Shown piece by piece: positions 18,278 through 28,017 of a stretch of DNA of 64,000 bases. A model generated the notes under the pieces. It did not search any database. It was not told the origin of the DNA and worked only from the letters and a program-made list of their open reading frames with translations. Within the stretch, counting starts at the first letter, position 1. Every line of letters starts with the position of its first letter. This DNA is from Pseudomonas fluorescens (GTDB taxonomy: Bacteria; Pseudomonadota; Gammaproteobacteria; Pseudomonadales; Pseudomonadaceae). The stretch spans positions 2,947,501 to 3,011,500 of the forward strand of contig NZ_LR134318.1 of NCBI RefSeq assembly GCF_900636825.1. Direction: 5' to 3'. Both the position numbers and the translations under genes were made by a program.

Positions 18278-18832
18278 TTAACATGATTTTCCAGCTTTTA
18301 GAAGGGCCTGAAAGGCTTCCGCAGTGGCTTGTTCCGCCTCTTTGATTTGGTTTAGGACTGCCATGAGGTGCTGGGAAATTTCTTCTTCTATTGCCGAGTT
18401 TGGTAGATCACCTAGCAGGCTCGACATCTTTTTTAGACGATTCACTTGTGAGAATGCGTTCGCAAGCCTGTTGTTGACTGTCTGGCTGAAGATGTCAGCT
18501 TTATCTAAGAATTGAGATGGTAGATCGACTGTGATTTTCGACGCTTGAGCAGCTAAATCTTTTCGGGCGTTTTCATCATTTAGCACGTCCAGTAAGTATG
18601 TTTGGTCGCTATCAGAAGGCACCACATAGCATCTGAATTTCGCTAACTCTATCTGGGTAGCGCCAACGGGTGATGTCATGATCTGCGCTAAGAGTTTCGC
18701 GCTTGCGGCCCGTTCGCGTTTTCTTTGAGCCTTGTCAAAGCTCCAGATAATGAGTGCAATGATTGCTGCAGCAGCCGTTGCGACAGCAGCTACAGCGTCC
18801 CAGTCGATTTTCCATTCTGTGCAAATCCACAT
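18278..18832 (-). CDS. Unrecognised single-pass membrane protein
   Basis: A 184-residue protein with one hydrophobic segment near residues 11-30 ('AVAAVATAAAAIIALIIWSF') followed by a basic 'KAQRKRERAASAKLLAQ' stretch, so the C-terminal domain is probably cytoplasmic. The rest is helical, with coiled-coil-like 'LNQIKEAEQATAEAFQALL'. GGAG lies seven bases before the ATG. I do not recognise a family. It is AT-richer than the core genes and lies at the left edge of the island. Confidence 0.6.
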   Translation of the reverse strand: MWICTEWKIDWDAVAAVATAAAAIIALIIWSFDKAQRKRERAASAKLLAQIMTSPVGATQIELAKFRCYVVPSDSDQTYLLDVLNDENARKDLAAQASKITVDLPSQFLDKADIFSQTVNNRLANAFSQVNRLKKMSSLLGDLPNSAIEEEISQHLMAVLNQIKEAEQATAEAFQALLKAGKSC

Positions 18833-19955
18833 GCAATTTCTCCGTCAATTGGTGAGGCAACGTTTGTCGGGCGGCATTCAAGCACGCACTGATCAGCATC
18901 GCCAAGCTGAAAGCAGGAGGCGCCGTCAGGCTTCAAATCTGACCACCAGAGCCCCCCAGCTCCGTATAGGACGGTACGCATAATGTATATTATGTTAAAT
19001 GAAGTGCTATGTCAGATCTGTTCATGAGCAGCTTAAGCCACTGATTCGACAAACCAGGCTCTGACGTCCACTCTCTCAACGGGTCATGTGACGGTCGCGC
19101 TTTGATGAGACTTTCCCATCCGAAGAGCTCTTCACCCCCGTAAACACTGGGTCTTGGAAGCTGATCCTATTCGGGCATGGGCCTATTTTTGACGAAATGA
19201 TGAGCCTGGAATTTTAAGCTCGTTCGCCTATATATATGATTTTATTGGCTTTTTGTTCAGGTGGCGTCGTCGGGAGAGCTAACGAAACTTTGAGACTTCC
19301 CGGTTCCGCTTCCTGGCCTGCATTCTTGTCAAGAGCACTCACAGCGGGGCTGCAGAGGCATTTGCAGCATTTGTGCGACTTGGTAAGCATCTCGGATTTT
19401 GCGCGATTGGAGAGACTAGGTGCTGATCATTCACGGTTCTCCTACGAAAAAATCACGAAAATCGTCTAAATAATTTCAAGAAATTGTCTGGATCTGCAAA
19501 AAATGTGAGATGTCGGAAATCGCTGGTGTGCCCATCCCCCCGGATTTCGGAGAGGTCGTGCGTTTATAAAAATTCAGAGACTTTGTCACACCAAGTATAC
19601 TTTTCAATTAAAACGAGACTGCGTCACAAAGGCTGATCGCACCGTCAATATCAAGATATTAATGCAGTATTAGAAAGGGTTGGCACTCTACCAATTACCA
19701 TTAAATTAAAATTTGGCAATATTTGGCTAATGACTGGCAATATTATCTTATTTATTTTTATTGGCGCTGCTTATAACTCTGCGCAGTATAAGTCAATGTT
19801 TTTCGCATTATAATTCGTGCTTGCTTGGGTGTTGCCACAGCTGCTTTCCAGCTATACCATCGTTGACCTCCCTATCACTTTATCCTTGAGCAGGGCTCAA
19901 ACTTCCAGTAACTATCAGAACTGGAAGTCTCAATTCCTGGCGTCGGTGATTGAAA
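18833..19955. other. Long AT-rich non-coding stretch with repeats
   Basis: About 1.1 kb without a supported gene. It holds one copy of the 46-bp repeat (19009-19054), and just left of it the palindromic string ATAATGTATATTAT (18980-18993). Near 19712-19745 it has two close copies of TGGCAATATT, plausible binding sites for the recombinase or its regulator. No other structure was identified. Confidence 0.4.
19009..19054 (+). repeat. 46-bp repeat, copy A (candidate element end or recombination site)
   Basis: Matches 30418-30463 at 39 of 46 positions without gaps; the last 17 bases, CCACTGATTCGACAAAC, and the inner TGTTCATGAGC are identical. Copy B lies directly before a recombinase gene fragment, so the repeat is probably the end or crossover site of that recombinase element. 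It is about 0.9 kb left of the intact recombinase gene. Confidence 0.6.
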
Positions 19956-21236
19956 ATGGCTTTTGACCCAAATCCACTATTTGAAACGTTTGAAGCTTTT
20001 TTAGATCAGGATTTTTCGAGTGAAAGTTCATCTATCAATTTTGTGAGTGACTATATCGAAAGTTTCCCCGTTGCACTGTGTGCATCTGCAGGCTACAGAG
20101 CCGTGCGTTCGTTCTTGCGCGCATACGAAGGTAGCGAGCAGACTTTCAACTCTTATAGAACCCACGTTGAACGATTACTTCTTTGGGCCCTTATTGTTAG
20201 GCATAAATCAATCTTCACCTTAAAGCGTCAAGACGCTGAAGCCTACTTGCAGTTTTGTAGGAATCCACCGACAAATTGGATTGGGTCAGTTACACGGGGT
20301 CGCTTCATCGCTAATAAAGATGCTGAAACCGCTGTGGTTTATCCCGTAGTCCCAAATCCAAAATGGAAACCCTTCAGCCAAAAGCTTAGTGCCTTAAACG
20401 CCCAGGCTGATGCTGTACAGGTGTATGCGGCTTCCAAAGGAACGATGAATCAAATCTTCTCGGTATGTAGCAGTTTTTATGAGTTTCTCGCCGAAGATAA
20501 CTTGGTGAGCCTAAACCCGTTCAGACTTGTAAAAAATAAGCGGGATTTCACCGGGAATCTTACTGCCGAAGCTCAAAATCGGGCCTTAACGCCATTGCAA
20601 TGGGACTACGTACTGGAGACTGCGGAGTCAATGGCTTCGGCTGAGCCGCTTCGACATGAACGTACCCTCTTCATCCTGGCTACACTTTTCGCCATGTATC
20701 TTCGGATCTCCGATCTGGTTGGCCGGTCGAACTGGGAGCCTTGCATGGGAGATTTCCGCCAAGACCCTGAAGGCAACTGGTGGTATCACGTGATCGGAAA
20801 AGGCAACAAACCAGGAAAAATTGCGGTGCGGGACGAGTATGTTGATCGGTACCTCAGACGCTATCGCACTTTTCTCGGCTTGCCGAACTTACCGGCGGAA
20901 AAAGAACGAACTCCTCTACTCACGACGCTGGAAGGCCGAGCGGGCTTGTCTGGACGACAAGTGCGCACCCTCCTCCAGTCCGTTTTCGACAACGCTCTAG
21001 CTAAGATGAAGGCTGAGGGACGCGAGGCGTACGAAATGAACAGTCTACGGTCAGCATCAGCCCACTGGCTCAGACATACATCGGCAACATTTGACGCGCC
21101 TTTTCGCAAGGCGAAAGACCTGCAGTTAGATCTTCGTCATAGCAACCTCAGCACCACCCAAGACACCTATTACCACTCTCATGATCAAGAGCGTATGCAT
21201 TCTATCAAGCGCCTGGGTATGAGGGAGCGCGATTGA
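19956..21236 (+). CDS. Tyrosine-type site-specific recombinase/integrase
   Basis: A 426-residue integrase. An N-terminal SAM-like core-binding domain ('FNSYRTHVERLLLWAL') is followed by the catalytic domain, with Arg in 'YLRISDLVG', Lys in 'VIGKGNKPGKI', 'HWLRHTSAT' (H-x-x-R) and the likely nucleophile in 'STTQDTYYH'. All expected residues are present, so it should be active. The ATG at 19956 is used; an in-frame TTG two codons earlier is an alternative. Its closest relatives are the longer recombinases of genomic islands rather than phage lambda-type integrases. A small gene 87 bases downstream may be co-transcribed. Confidence 0.88.
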   Translation: MAFDPNPLFETFEAFLDQDFSSESSSINFVSDYIESFPVALCASAGYRAVRSFLRAYEGSEQTFNSYRTHVERLLLWALIVRHKSIFTLKRQDAEAYLQFCRNPPTNWIGSVTRGRFIANKDAETAVVYPVVPNPKWKPFSQKLSALNAQADAVQVYAASKGTMNQIFSVCSSFYEFLAEDNLVSLNPFRLVKNKRDFTGNLTAEAQNRALTPLQWDYVLETAESMASAEPLRHERTLFILATLFAMYLRISDLVGRSNWEPCMGDFRQDPEGNWWYHVIGKGNKPGKIAVRDEYVDRYLRRYRTFLGLPNLPAEKERTPLLTTLEGRAGLSGRQVRTLLQSVFDNALAKMKAEGREAYEMNSLRSASAHWLRHTSATFDAPFRKAKDLQLDLRHSNLSTTQDTYYHSHDQERMHSIKRLGMRERD

Positions 21237-21323
21237 TTTCGTTCCAAGAAACACCAGCAGCTATGTCGACCACACGCGTCTTTCGTGTAACGATCGGGCA
21301 CTAAACAGCTGTGAGGAAACGTG

Positions 21324-21800
21324 ATGGCTTTCAGCAATGACAACGGCGGTTTCGACTTCGCGTGCTCGGACGCGAAAATGTCAATTGGCGCATCCACTTG
21401 GGGCACTCGATTGAGTCAACTTAGCAGCGCCACCGGAGAAATCCTGATCTTGACCCGAGACCTAGCCGATATTGGATACATAACAAAGATTCTGGATAAG
21501 CGTCCTCATAATATCTGGATAGTGGCACACACTGACTGCATCAAAGCTGCCCAAGCCCTGAAGGCGGCCAGACCCTGGCTCAGGATCGCGGTGCATCGCG
21601 ACATTGGGGCTAAAGCCGTTCTGGTTGCCCCTGATACCGTTTGGATCTCCAGTAGCGATTTTGGAAAGACTGGAAAGCTTGAGTCAGCGGTGGGCTTCCA
21701 TTCACCCAGTCTGTATTCGCAAACCCGTTCGCAGCTCTTCGACAAAGCTTGGCGTGAAGCTCAGGAGCTCATGGATCATCCTGAGATTACGAAAGGTTGA
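21324..21800 (+). CDS. Hypothetical protein, distantly PLD-like
   Basis: A 158-residue protein after the recombinase in the same direction. The segment 'AVHRDIGAKAVLVAPDTVWISSSDFG' resembles the second half of a phospholipase D-type domain (HxK..., then 'GSxN'), but the usual Lys after His and the Gly/Asn residues are not in the normal places, so a catalytic role is doubtful. GAGGAAAC precedes the ATG. Members of such pairs (recombinase plus small PLD-like protein) occur on islands; the role is unknown. Confidence 0.5.
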   Translation: MAFSNDNGGFDFACSDAKMSIGASTWGTRLSQLSSATGEILILTRDLADIGYITKILDKRPHNIWIVAHTDCIKAAQALKAARPWLRIAVHRDIGAKAVLVAPDTVWISSSDFGKTGKLESAVGFHSPSLYSQTRSQLFDKAWREAQELMDHPEITKG

Positions 21801-21858
21801 TCATAAGGTTACGGCTGTTTTTTCATCGCCGGCGTTGGAGGTTATCGGTGCCCCGCCG

Positions 21859-23238
21859 TCACCACTCACGCATGTTGATCAGACGTTCCTTAAGCTCCGG
21901 TACCAAGAATGCGAATAGACGGTTGTATTGCCGATCGGGCCGATAAGCATCATCCCGAGCTTGCAGCGCAGTGCGGATGATCTGGCGCCGCTTAGCCCAA
22001 GTCCCCTTCTTGTCTTGTTCGGCCAATAGCTCGTTCTGTTCAAAGATTTCCAGCGTCCAGCCGAATTGCAGCAGAAAGGGCTTGTAGGAGTCGAAGGCTT
22101 GGTTGCTGACATTGAGTAATCGCTCGAATCGATACCCTATCGGTCGACCATAGCGGGCGCTCAGCACTATGGAGACGGCCCCTTGGAATGGATCTGTCCA
22201 ATGAGAGTTCGGAAGCTTTATATCTGGGTACGTAACTGCCATCCGCTCGCGCAGATCGACCCAGCGTTCCCGGGATTGTGGTGTGTCCTCCCTGCCCAAC
22301 TCCATCCAGAAAGAATGGAAGTCACGGCGCAGCACATCAGCATTTACGGAGCTTTCCAATACCTCTCTCTGTGACAGGTAATCGTTATAGAACACGAGTT
22401 GCTTTTCCGGACTGAACGTCAGGTCATCCAGAAATACTTCAGCCCTCCTCCATTCGTTTACGATTGTACGACCGGTCAATTCCGGCACCGCGTACCAGCA
22501 TTCAAACGCCATTCGCCCAGTGGCTCTGGAACGCGCCAGCGTCTGATCGTTCACGATGAAAACGTTTAGGTTGTTCAGGAAGAAAATGTCTTCTTCAGCT
22601 GTCTTGGTTGAGCTGGGATCAAAACTCTGGAATACCCAGATCATTGCCCCGCCATTAGCTCTGTAAAACTCCCGGCGTCCGACGATCTCAGTTAAAAAAG
22701 TGGTCGACAGCTGGACTTCGAACGCGATGCGCTCATTCCCCCTTACGACCTGGACATCCGGCTTGCGCCAAGTGGCACGGTCGGCGACTGGTTGGCCTTT
22801 CCAGACCTTCTCCACCAGGGGCTCGCCGCACGATCGATCAGCAATCAGACTGTCGCGAATGATCCCTTTGAGTCGGATGTGGGCCTGGCTTTCCTTCTGC
22901 GCGTTGTACTTGATCGCTGTAATCTGAGCGGAGCTGAGCTCACCCTTTGTTGAAATGTCGCATTGAATGAGCCCTTCAATGACTGGGTGATGGCGGAAGT
23001 GAAAAAAACGATGTTGTGTACGAACCAGCAACAGAGCGGCCCCGCACAGTTGGCAAACCAACCAAGGCTTGTCTCGATCCAGAATGAACCGAGAAGCTAG
23101 CTCCGCCCTATCCTGTATGACCAAGGACAATTCACGGCTTAGGAAACTGCTGATTTCGATGGGCGTTGCGCTGTCCAGATCCATTACATCTGTCAGCTTC
23201 ATCTGTTCGGTAGGCTGAGCGTATTCTAAGGTGCGCAC
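21859..23238 (-). CDS. CoiA-like/DUF6035-like predicted nuclease
   Basis: A 459-residue protein. An N-terminal Cys pair ('LVCQLCGAALLL') followed by 'HRFFHFRHHP' resembles the zinc-finger part of competence protein CoiA. 'WRKPDVQVV' and 'AFEVQLSTTFLTEIVGRREF' form a PD-(D/E)xK-like nuclease core with D, then E-x-Q. The C-terminal half is uncharacterised. The GTG at 23238 is taken because GGGAGGGAG lies just before it; an upstream in-frame start at 23370 overlaps the previous small gene. Third gene of a leftward group with the GHKL ATPase and a small protein. Probably DNA cleavage in a defence or DNA-uptake context; inferred only. Confidence 0.65.
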   Translation of the reverse strand: MRTLEYAQPTEQMKLTDVMDLDSATPIEISSFLSRELSLVIQDRAELASRFILDRDKPWLVCQLCGAALLLVRTQHRFFHFRHHPVIEGLIQCDISTKGELSSAQITAIKYNAQKESQAHIRLKGIIRDSLIADRSCGEPLVEKVWKGQPVADRATWRKPDVQVVRGNERIAFEVQLSTTFLTEIVGRREFYRANGGAMIWVFQSFDPSSTKTAEEDIFFLNNLNVFIVNDQTLARSRATGRMAFECWYAVPELTGRTIVNEWRRAEVFLDDLTFSPEKQLVFYNDYLSQREVLESSVNADVLRRDFHSFWMELGREDTPQSRERWVDLRERMAVTYPDIKLPNSHWTDPFQGAVSIVLSARYGRPIGYRFERLLNVSNQAFDSYKPFLLQFGWTLEIFEQNELLAEQDKKGTWAKRRQIIRTALQARDDAYRPDRQYNRLFAFLVPELKERLINMREW

Positions 23239-23249
23239 GAACTCCCTCC

Positions 23250-23447
23250 CTAAGCACTGTACATGTTGCCGTGCAGAACAAGAACATGATCTGTGCCCAG
23301 CTCGTACTTCAAGAGCAGCTTCCCGGTTGCAGCTTGTAGCATGGAAACTCCTTTCTGAATGAACCGACATTCCTTGGCTTCACAGCGTCTCAACTTTTCT
23401 GGCTGCGCCGAGACCCACTGCCATAAATGGTCTCGGCTTGAAATCAA
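23250..23447 (-). CDS. Small protein between ATPase and nuclease genes
   Basis: Open from a TTG at 23447 that overlaps the ATPase stop (TTGA) for 65 residues. An internal ATG at 23342 has a much better ribosome site (AAAGGAG, spacing five) and would give 30 residues, MLQAATGKLLLKYELGTDHV and ten more. The longer form carries 'CEAKEC', a possible metal pair. The stop lies 11 bases before the nuclease start, so translation is probably coupled across the three genes. No family recognised. Confidence 0.45.
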   Translation of the reverse strand: MISSRDHLWQWVSAQPEKLRRCEAKECRFIQKGVSMLQAATGKLLLKYELGTDHVLVLHGNMYSA

Positions 23448-25426
23448 ACAGCTTCCTTGATTGCCCCATCCTTTGCGTCGTCAGAACTGCATGCGACCAA
23501 GTCGAGGTTGACCTGCTCCTGCGTCGACAACACCTTAGACAGGAGCGCGTCCGTGGTGAGATTGTCGTACCTATCCTCCAGAGTTTTCCGTAAACGCATC
23601 AGGCGAAGGTTGGCGGTGCTCACCAAAGCGCCATAAGTGGTGGCTCTCACTTGGCCATAGTTACGAGATTCATCACCCACTGTTTTGGACGTACTCACTC
23701 CGGCGGCGATCGACTGGCCAACGACCCAAGCCGTGATGAACGGAGAACCGTTGACGTATCCGGATGCGGCAATGTCCTGCACATACCCATCGGCCTGGTT
23801 AACCTCTTTTCGATTCAGGTTGAAGCCCCCTTTCTTGAGCTCGATAAGTAGGATGTTCTGCATTTGGGCGACTGAGGCGTCCTGGGGATCAAACTGTTCA
23901 ATACCCACCAGTTGGGCAGTAGATCGGTCTGGCAGCACTACGATGTCAGGCCGTTTGCGTTCGTTAATGAACGAGGCGTCGCCCTCCCCCCAGAGCTGCT
24001 TCGCCACGCTTTTCAATGTCATGTTCGAGCAATACTCCATGGACTCGAACTCTGGCCCGAACAACCAGCGCGATCGTAGGATCAACGGATGCAGTGTATG
24101 GAGCTCGTCTGTCTCTGGATCTTCGGCCAACCTGGTGATGGCTTCGATGACGCTGAGCCGGCCATCAATCTCATCGAGCACACGCAAGGCGTCCTTGACC
24201 GACCAGTCTGCCAAAAGGGAATCCAAGCCCTCAATATCCGTCGCAGGCAGATTGGCCAATTTTTGAAGCAAGGATGCCCCGCTCTTGGATTTCTCCAGGT
24301 TGATCACTGCTTTTACGGCCGTGGCGAGAAACTCCGGAGAGACCATCGGGTGCGCTTGTGCCACAGCCTTTGTGAAGGCTGTGACCTCAAGTTGAGCGCC
24401 GTGCCCTAATGATTTGAGCTCTGACCGGTTCTGTACCAAGGCGTCTTCTGAAGTGGCTTCAACCACCTCGGTCGCCAATTCGTCTGCTACCTTGCCGATG
24501 CAATCCGCAGCGGCCTTGAACAGCTCCTCAACGACAGGCGTCGATTGAAATCCTGTCCAATCCTGGATCACTTGGTCTTCAAACCCCTGGGTGTCGACGA
24601 TGACCTTATAGCGCTTAGCGAATCGTGTGCGGCCATCAAAGTTTGCGACCTGGCCGATGACCCACGAGGGGTTGCCTACGAGTCGGTGCTCAACCCAAAA
24701 GGCCACGCCTTGGTGGATGGACGAGTGGTTCTGCTGTGTGGAGTCGATGACAATGACTTTTGCTGTCCGGCCATCACTCAGTTCGAGGTTATGCGTACGA
24801 GCATGCTGCTCAAGCTTTGCCAAGGTCAGAGGTGTGCCATTAACTCGAATCTGAAAGCCCGGGTCATGGATGAATCTTGCTGCAAGGACTGTAATGATTT
24901 CATTCGCGTCCGGCAGCTTTCGGGTGACTGACACCGACAAGCGTGTACCGGAGCCTTCACGTTGGCCAAACTCCTCGGAGCGCACCACGAAAGGACTAGG
25001 CCCTGACTCCGTTCCTACAGTGAACGTACTCAGTTTGCCGTCACGCCAAGTTTCCACCTGGTATTCATCACCGAAGCAAAGAAGCCCATGCCGGCCAACT
25101 CCATTGCGGCCATAGGCTTTCCTGAATCTGGCGCTCTTGCCCTTGGGAAATTCGACCTTGAAACTTTGATGCTTGAGGCGATTGTACCGAAGCGTCATCC
25201 ATCGCTTGCTGAACTGCTGGGCCGACATTCCGTGACCGTCGTCGACCACCGTCAGCGTTCCGCCAGGCTCAGAGGGTAGAAACAAGTCAACTTTGCTTGC
25301 GCCGGCATCCCACGCGTTAGCCACTAGCTCAGTAAGAGCCACCTGTGGCACATGCGCGACGGGGCCCAACTCGCGGAGAAGATAGTCCTCCTCAAACAAC
25401 GACAGGTGACGGGTTTGGTCGGACAT
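23444..25426 (-). CDS. GHKL (HSP90/MORC-like) ATPase
   Basis: A 660-residue protein. The Bergerat ATP-binding fold is clear: N-box 'ALTELVANAWDAGA' (about 30-43), G1 'VVDDGHGM' (61-67) and G2 'AYGRNGVGRHGLLCFG' (105-119). A long C-terminal region has 'RPDIVVLPDRS' and 'ILLIELKKGGFNLNRKEVNQ', a D...E-x-K pattern that looks like a PD-(D/E)xK nuclease core (about 490-545). So this may be an ATPase-nuclease fusion. GGAGG lies upstream of the ATG. MORC/HSP90-like ATPases with nuclease partners recur in bacterial defence islands, and the next two genes downstream appear to be its partners. Confidence 0.8.
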   Translation of the reverse strand: MSDQTRHLSLFEEDYLLRELGPVAHVPQVALTELVANAWDAGASKVDLFLPSEPGGTLTVVDDGHGMSAQQFSKRWMTLRYNRLKHQSFKVEFPKGKSARFRKAYGRNGVGRHGLLCFGDEYQVETWRDGKLSTFTVGTESGPSPFVVRSEEFGQREGSGTRLSVSVTRKLPDANEIITVLAARFIHDPGFQIRVNGTPLTLAKLEQHARTHNLELSDGRTAKVIVIDSTQQNHSSIHQGVAFWVEHRLVGNPSWVIGQVANFDGRTRFAKRYKVIVDTQGFEDQVIQDWTGFQSTPVVEELFKAAADCIGKVADELATEVVEATSEDALVQNRSELKSLGHGAQLEVTAFTKAVAQAHPMVSPEFLATAVKAVINLEKSKSGASLLQKLANLPATDIEGLDSLLADWSVKDALRVLDEIDGRLSVIEAITRLAEDPETDELHTLHPLILRSRWLFGPEFESMEYCSNMTLKSVAKQLWGEGDASFINERKRPDIVVLPDRSTAQLVGIEQFDPQDASVAQMQNILLIELKKGGFNLNRKEVNQADGYVQDIAASGYVNGSPFITAWVVGQSIAAGVSTSKTVGDESRNYGQVRATTYGALVSTANLRLMRLRKTLEDRYDNLTTDALLSKVLSTQEQVNLDLVACSSDDAKDGAIKEAV

Positions 25427-25610
25427 CAATTTCCTCCATGGATTGGTGCTTCCGGGCCATTGGCTCTAGCACTGCGTATTTCAGCAATCCTACCCCATTG
25501 GAATGCTAAGCAGAATCTAGATAGAGCACCTTCTAAATACCTCATCGCGATGTCTACAGCGGCAGACGATCAAGCTCCCACAGCGATTCTCGATGGTTTC
25601 AATGCAGCCT

Positions 25611-26210
25611 TCACGAGTGTTGTGCACCCATAAGCCTACCAATCTCAAAAACTGCAGCGCGCCTTACGTCGGTAACAGCCTCGACCTTCTCTCCATTGTC
25701 CGTTTCGTAGAAATACGCCCCGTCGCAGTGAAGGCTGTCCAAGAGGTGACTCATGTCGTACACCTTTTCAGGGATGACCTCACCCTCTCCAGCCAGAATC
25801 CCTGCAGCGATCGAGTGATTCCCTCCATATACAAAACCGATACCCCAAGGTAACCAAAGATGCACACTATGATTATCGTCCTGAACCCACGGCCCTTGAT
25901 AGTTACGGCTGTAGGGCCTTGTAGATGTCTGGCTCATGGCGACGGGTGCTTTGGCGGAGCCAATAGTCGCCAGAGCTGAAACGTAACCTCGGAGACTCCA
26001 TGGCCATGGAAGCACGATATCCCGGGAAAGCTTGAGGACGTACTGGTTTTGGGGAAGTGGTCGGCCAAGCCAGCGAGATCCAGAGGTGGAGAATAATCTG
26101 TCGCGCACGGCTGATCCAAAGAACCAAGCACCATCAAGGTTTGGCAGCGCGTCTTGACCACGTTCAGCTACCGCTAGCAGATGTTCGGACTGAAGCGTGA
26201 AAAACTCTCC
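25611..26210 (-). pseudogene. DUF6710-like protein, 5' end lost at transposase junction
   Basis: The C-terminal half contains 'LWLPWGIGFVYGGNHSIAAG' and 'EVIPEKVYDMSHLLDSL', which resembles the DUF6710 type (tentative). Protein-like sequence continues without a start far above 26108: 'SEHLLAVAERGQDALPNLDG' then 'AWFFGSAVRDRLF'. The frame is closed by TAG at 26211-26213. From 26164 this DNA is also the 3' end of the truncated transposase in another frame. The simplest reading is that a transposon remnant joined this gene near 26190 and removed its 5' part. An internal GTG or a shorter functional form cannot be excluded. Confidence 0.55.
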
Positions 26211-27438
26211 CTAAAATCTTAATGCCACAAGGGTGAATCTTCTTCACTTCTTCAGGATAAAAATCTATCCTAAAGAAATCCTCCTCCGCTGCAGCAATAG
26301 TTTTGGGTGCGTCATGCGACTCGTAATATTCATTCCACTTGTCGAACGGGGACATTTTCAAAGCGGAGTGCACTGTGCCATGATATGTATTGATGGAATG
26401 CACTAAAAGTTCTCGAACCTCGCTAAAATTCAGAGCCGCTTTCTTCTCACTGGACTGGCCTCTTCGTTCGATTGCATTAGAGTAAGTAGTACCCCGATAA
26501 AAATGAACGCGCGTAGTCATCATTGTCCCAATCAGTCGTTCTACATGTCCACCCTGATGTTTTTTACCAATATCCCGATGATGTACCCCTATACCGTACA
26601 TCGCGCATGCCGTGTGCAGCAGCTCTGTCCAAAACTCCTTTGCATTATCCATATGGATTGCCTTCATTACGCCATGCATAGGAAGCATGTCAGTGCGCAT
26701 GTTGAGACGGCTAAGCAAATTTTGCTTTGGTAGTACAGCATTCGCAATCAGCATCGCGACTGTCATACTACTTGGCGGCAGTAGTGCGATATGAAACCCT
26801 ACCACGGCGCGCGTAAATACATCGATTGCGAAACTTACCCAAGGCCTACCAATAATAACCGTAGGGTCTTCACTATCAACGACAAGTACATCCATGAGAG
26901 TGTGGTCAAGCTGCACCCACTCCAAAGGACTTTTGCATGGATATAATCCAGGCTTGGCACCGTAGATCTGCGCGGCTGCTTCAGCCCCTAACCGCTTTCG
27001 ATCAATATCCCGTTGTTTCTTGTTCTCTTTAATCCAGCGCCGCACGGTGTGGTAGCTCGGACAGGCAACATTCTCGGTATCAGCCACTGCTTGAATCTGT
27101 CTCCAAACCTCGGCGTAGGTAGCGGCTGCCCCTTGAAAATGCTTATCAAATTTATCGCTGAAAATTCGTTCCAGCTTTATTGATATTGGCTGAGCGCCGA
27201 CCTTTCTCCCTCGAGATAGCCGTCTTGCTCCCTCAATACTCCCTTTCATGGCTATGCGTTTGCACAGCCTATGAAACTGAGCAGGACTCAGCCCAAGTCT
27301 GAGCATCGCAGTTTTTCTATCGATCAGGTTGCTTTTGTAATCTTGTACTACATTATAACGCTCAGCCGCCAATCTAAGTTCATACAGCTCTTTCGTTGAC
27401 GACTGCGAGTTGGGCCGCTTACTCCCTGAATCATTCAT
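26164..27438 (-). pseudogene. DDE transposase of the TniA/TnsB-Mu type, C-terminus truncated
   Basis: 424 residues remain. An N-terminal helix-turn-helix region ('MLRLGLSPAQFHRLCKRIA') and a second DNA-binding region ('YAEVWRQIQAVADTENVACP') precede an rve integrase core. Its acidic residues are D in 'EWVQLDHTLMDVLVVD', D in 'IHMDNAKEFW' and E in 'GKKHQGGHVERLIGTM'. Family members continue well past this point with a beta-barrel and C-terminal domain, while here the match stops after 'IHPCGIKILGRVFH'. The following bases belong to the neighbouring truncated gene. No partner ATPase (TniB/TnsC) gene is present, so it cannot be autonomous. ATG at 27438 is likely; GTG at 27456 is an alternative. 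Confidence 0.75.
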
Positions 27439-28017
27439 TCTGTCATTGAACCCCACGCACTTCGTTCTGATCTGATGCGGAGCGATAATAGACTTCCAGT
27501 AAAGAAAGGCAAGAATTTTCGTAACTTTTTTTAATTAATTAAGTATTGTCATTTATATATAGCGAGAATTGTATTTATATATACTAATTGTTTTTAACTT
27601 GAATGACGTATTGCCCCGCCGAGGCTTTCCGGGGCAGAGGCCTATAGGGGTGACAATTTGCTTGATATGTTTTGACGTTGTATTGTCAATTATGACTGGC
27701 AACAGGCTTTGATTAAGGAGTTAATATCTAAAAGGCGTGAAATCCGCTGACTTCGAATTTCTTGCAGATTTGGCGACTCACGGTGTTCGTCGCAGGGCGC
27801 AACGTTTCCCTCTAGCCGAATTATGGTGTAGTAAATGTGAGACTTCGTGTATTTTTATGCAGATATAGTGCGACTACGTGCAAGTGAGGTCTCACCAATT
27901 GAAAAAAATTAAGATTTTCTATATAGAATCAGTAGGTTACCCGAGTCTCTTCAATTCGCGACCGTCACAGGTCATGTCACCATGTTCATGGCAAGTCCTT
28001 CATTGAGGTAGCTGCCA
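27439..28017. other. AT-rich transposon-end-like region
   Basis: No gene. Several TGTCA-type motifs occur: TTGTCATTTATA at 27546-27557, the reverse form GGTGACAATTTG at 27649-27660, and TTGTCAATTATGAC near 27686-27699. TniA/TnsB-type elements carry repeated transposase sites starting TGTCA at the end next to the transposase gene, so this is probably that end. GCCCCG/CGGGGC at 27613-27635 makes a hairpin. At 27967-27990 it also holds a partial copy of the 46-bp repeat's left half. Confidence 0.4.
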
